Shown piece by piece: positions 7,366 to 9,256 of a DNA stretch of 9,256 nt. Position 1 is the stretch's first letter. Every line of letters starts with the position of its first letter. A model generated the notes under the pieces. That model saw nothing but the letters and a program-made list of their open reading frames with translations, had not been told where the DNA came from and did not search any database. The stretch is from Quisquiliibacterium sp. Lineage in GTDB: Bacteria; Pseudomonadota; Gammaproteobacteria; Burkholderiales; Burkholderiaceae_E. Location of the stretch: the NCBI GenBank assembly GCA_023257915.1, contig JALRBB010000210.1, positions 1 through 9,256 of the forward strand, in the 5' to 3' direction. The position numbers and the translations under genes were made by a program.

Positions 7366-8145
7366 ATGCCGGCAATGCCGATCGTGTTCTTCGGGCACGG
7401 CTCCCCGACGAATACCCTCGAGAGCAATCGTCATACCCAGGCGTGGCGCGACTTCGGCGCCTCGCGGGAGCGTCCTCGCGCGATCCTGATGATCTCCGCG
7501 CATTGGTATCTGCCCGGAACGGCGGTGACCGCGATGCCACGTCCGCGCACCATTCATGATTTCTACGGCTTTCCGCAATCGCTGTTCGATTTCCGGTACC
7601 CCGCCGACGGAGATCCGCAGCTCGCCCAACGGGTGGCGCAACTGCTCGCTTCGAGGCCGGTGCGTCTGGACCAGGAGTGGGGCCTGGATCACGGCGCCTG
7701 GTCAGTCCTGGCACATGCCTATCCGCAGGCCGATATTCCGGTCGTCCAGTTGTCGATCGACTCCTCGTTGCCCAGCGCTTCGCACTTTGAGATCGGGCGA
7801 CGGCTGGGTGCCTTGCGCGACGAAGGGGTGTTGATTGCCGGCAGCGGCAACATCGTGCACAACCTTGGCCTGCTGCGACGCGATCCGCAGGCCGAACCCT
7901 ATGATTGGGCGACGACCTTTGAGCGCCAGGTCAGGACCGCGATCGAACAAACCGACAATGTCTCGCTGGTGCGCTATGACTGGCTCAGCGAAGACGTCGA
8001 GTTGTCGATCCCTACGCCGGAGCACTATCTGCCGCTGCTCTACATCCTTGGCGCGCGCCGTAGTACTGATCGGCTTAGCGTGCTGAGCGAAGGCATCGAA
8101 CTGGGTTCCATCTCGATGAGCTCTTACGCGTTCGACACGCCGTAA
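7366..8145 (+). CDS. ygiD: Class III extradiol ring-cleavage dioxygenase, LigB family, YgiD/DODA type
   Basis: This is a cytoplasmic metal-dependent dioxygenase. YgiD of E. coli and plant DODA cleave 3,4-dihydroxyphenylalanine, but many bacterial relatives have unknown catechol substrates. The 259 residues match the usual YgiD length (about 260). Metal and catalytic His residues are visible in order: His11 (FFGHGSP), His46 (SAHW), His109 (GLDHGAW), His165 (GNIVHN) and His220 (TPEHYLP). The ATG at 7366 is preferred over the one at 7375 because AGGAA sits 9 bases before the first and 18 before the second. It diverges from the imine-reductase gene and converges on the transporter gene, with a hairpin after its TAA. 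Family and active-site integrity are clear. The natural substrate is not visible from sequence, so the symbol denotes similarity only. Confidence 0.88.
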   Translation: MPAMPIVFFGHGSPTNTLESNRHTQAWRDFGASRERPRAILMISAHWYLPGTAVTAMPRPRTIHDFYGFPQSLFDFRYPADGDPQLAQRVAQLLASRPVRLDQEWGLDHGAWSVLAHAYPQADIPVVQLSIDSSLPSASHFEIGRRLGALRDEGVLIAGSGNIVHNLGLLRRDPQAEPYDWATTFERQVRTAIEQTDNVSLVRYDWLSEDVELSIPTPEHYLPLLYILGARRSTDRLSVLSEGIELGSISMSSYAFDTP

Positions 8146-8166
8146 GAGCCGCTGGCAGTCCACGCA

Positions 8167-8182
8167 GCCGCCGTCAGGCGGC
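8167..8182. terminator. Perfect GC hairpin in the convergent spacer
   Basis: GCCGCC (8167-8172), loop GTCA (8173-8176), GGCGGC (8177-8182) form a perfect 6-bp stem. It lies in the 41-base gap between the stop of the dioxygenase (+) and the stop of the transporter (-). No T-tract follows on either strand. Its placement suggests a shared terminator or 3'-end structure. Confidence 0.5.
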
Positions 8183-8186
8183 CCGA

Positions 8187-9188
8187 TCAGTGGCCTCGCG
8201 TCGTGGGTTGCGAAGCCGCCAGCTTGGCCGCAGCCGCCAACGCGGCCGAACGCCGAGACTCGCTGCGCGCGATCCAGACCGTCGAGACGAAGATGACTGC
8301 GCCTCCGATCAAGGTGGTCTGAGTCGGCAGGTTGCCGAACAGCAGAAAACCCATCGCAGAGGCCCAGATCAGATCGAGGAACTTGACCGGCTGCGTGGCC
8401 GAAATGTCCGCGACCTTGAACCCACGATTCAGACAGTAATGGCCAAGACTCCCCAGCACACCGCCAATCAGAAACAGGCCCCACTGCAGCAATGTCGGCG
8501 GGGTCCAGCTGGCAAGGGCCGCCGGCATCGTAAATAGCGTCACCGTCAACGACTGCCACAGCACGATCACTCCGGCCGAGTCGCGTCGCGTCAGCTTCTT
8601 GGCGAGCAGGAACGAGCCTGCGAACACCGGTGCCGACGCCAGCATCATCAGGTTGTAATAGCCGCCGCTACCGGTCAGCTTTGGACCGACAACGATCATC
8701 ACCCCAGCAAACGCGATGCCAGCGGCCACCCAGCGGGCGACCACCATCTTTTCGCCGAGCATCAGCGAGGCGCCGAGCATGATGAAAATCGGCGTCGTGA
8801 ATCCGATCGCGGTGGTGTCGGCTAGCGGGATCTGTGGCAAAGCCGTGAACCACAGAAACATCCCCACGGTATGCACCGCGCCGCGCAGCAACTGTCCGCG
8901 CAGATCATTGGGCCGGTAGCTGGCCAACCCGGTGCGCAGCACAAACGGCAGCACGACAACCAGTCCGAACCCGTAGCGCAGGAACTGCGTCTGGTAGCTG
9001 TCCAGCTGCAACGCCATCAGTCGCATCGTGCCGTTTAGCACGCTGAACAGCATGCCGGCCGCGATGGTCCACAACATGCCTCGAATCGTCGGGCTGAGCG
9101 ACTCGAAACGGCTGCGAATCGCCAAGAGCAGGCGAACCGGGCCGCCCGCAAGCGCCGACGAGTCTTGCTTGGGTGGCAACTTGCTCAA
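8187..9188 (-). CDS. DMT-superfamily EamA-domain transporter, ten predicted membrane helices
   Basis: This inner-membrane protein of the drug/metabolite transporter superfamily has two EamA repeats, at about residues 38-168 and 178-310. Each contains five hydrophobic segments, for example MLWTIAAGMLFSVL and GVMIVVG in the first and GLFLIGGVLGSLGHYCLNRG in the second. The family exports or exchanges small metabolites such as amino acids, but the substrate cannot be read from sequence. A hydrophilic N-terminal extension (1-36) and an Ala-rich C-terminal tail flank the membrane core. I place the start at TTG 9188-9186 because it overlaps the stop of the upstream gene in a TTGA junction, which signals coupled translation. 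No good Shine-Dalgarno precedes it. Met38 is an alternative start but would truncate close to helix 1. The total of 333 residues is a little longer than the usual 290-310. Confidence 0.85.
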   Translation of the reverse strand: MSKLPPKQDSSALAGGPVRLLLAIRSRFESLSPTIRGMLWTIAAGMLFSVLNGTMRLMALQLDSYQTQFLRYGFGLVVVLPFVLRTGLASYRPNDLRGQLLRGAVHTVGMFLWFTALPQIPLADTTAIGFTTPIFIMLGASLMLGEKMVVARWVAAGIAFAGVMIVVGPKLTGSGGYYNLMMLASAPVFAGSFLLAKKLTRRDSAGVIVLWQSLTVTLFTMPAALASWTPPTLLQWGLFLIGGVLGSLGHYCLNRGFKVADISATQPVKFLDLIWASAMGFLLFGNLPTQTTLIGGAVIFVSTVWIARSESRRSAALAAAAKLAASQPTTRGH

Positions 9189-9256
9189 CCGACGATGCCG
9201 ATCTGCCAGGGAACGAACTCGTGATCGCCCAGACCAAGTTCCTCGCTCTTGCTGCG
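9185..9256 (-). CDS. C-terminal end of an unidentified gene upstream of the transporter, 5' partial
   Basis: On the - strand the frame is open from the window edge to a TGA at 9187-9185, giving 23 residues that end DHEFVPWQIGIVG. The composition is protein-like and third codon positions are mostly G/C. The stop overlaps the TTG start of the transporter gene by four bases. The piece is too short for me to assign a family. The reading is supported mainly by the stop/start overlap and by codon use. The alternative is that this is the transporter's own upstream region, whose frame is also open to the edge. Confidence 0.55.
   Translation of the reverse strand, partial: RSKSEELGLGDHEFVPWQIGIVG

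Noticed and set aside
7702..8559. A 285-codon open frame on the - strand covering parts of the dioxygenase and the transporter
   Set aside because: It overlaps two well-supported genes in a wrong frame and shows no family motifs.
6192..9256. A novel defence or mobile system in the accessory half
   Set aside because: The genes belong to ordinary metabolic families, base composition looks uniform, and there are no integrase, transposase, toxin-antitoxin, nuclease or CRISPR signals on either strand.

Overview
The window is GC-rich, densely coded DNA, with mostly G/C third codon positions and very short or overlapping gene junctions. Gene content and style suggest a proteobacterium, with a beta- or gammaproteobacterium my best guess. 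No rRNA, tRNA or phylogenetic marker fixes the lineage. I see no mobile element, CRISPR array, RNA gene or integration scar.

Region 1 (1-6191, + strand) is one operon-like block for a molybdenum hydroxylase of the xanthine oxidase / aerobic CO-dehydrogenase family with its accessory factors. The order is coxS (2Fe-2S subunit, 5' end cut off by the window edge), coxL (Mo-cofactor subunit), coxM (FAD subunit), coxD (MoxR-type AAA+ ATPase), coxE (VWA-domain partner) and coxG (SRPBCC-fold membrane-anchoring protein). The S-L-M order and the active-site loop AYRGAGR mark it as a 'form II' CODH-like enzyme. Canonical form I has AYRCSFR, whose Cys holds the copper of the Mo-Cu centre. The natural substrate is therefore uncertain, and CO should not be assumed. 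Electrons would run Mo cofactor (CoxL), then 2Fe-2S clusters (CoxS), then FAD (CoxM), then probably the quinone pool with help from CoxG. CoxD and CoxE are assembly/maturation factors. No coxF (XdhC-like) gene lies between coxE and coxG, where the classical Oligotropha cluster has one.

Region 2 (6192-6263) is a short convergent spacer with nested inverted repeats, probably a bidirectional terminator for coxG and the next gene.

Region 3 (6264-8145) holds a divergent pair separated by 196 bases. On the - strand is an ornithine cyclodeaminase / mu-crystallin family reductase that lacks the catalytic Asp of true ornithine cyclodeaminases and looks more like a ketimine/imine reductase. On the + strand is a class III (LigB-type) extradiol dioxygenase of the YgiD/DODA family with all expected metal and catalytic His residues.

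Region 4 (8146-9256) starts with a 41-base convergent spacer carrying a perfect GC hairpin. It is followed on the - strand by a ten-helix EamA/DMT-family transporter. Its TTG start overlaps, in a TTGA junction, the stop of a further - strand gene of which only the last 23 codons are in the window.

The cox block is a recognisable but functionally unsettled system. The points most worth checking are the mismatch between a copper-ligand-free large subunit and retained CoxD/CoxE/CoxG factors, the missing coxF, and the imine-reductase / DOPA-dioxygenase-like divergent pair.
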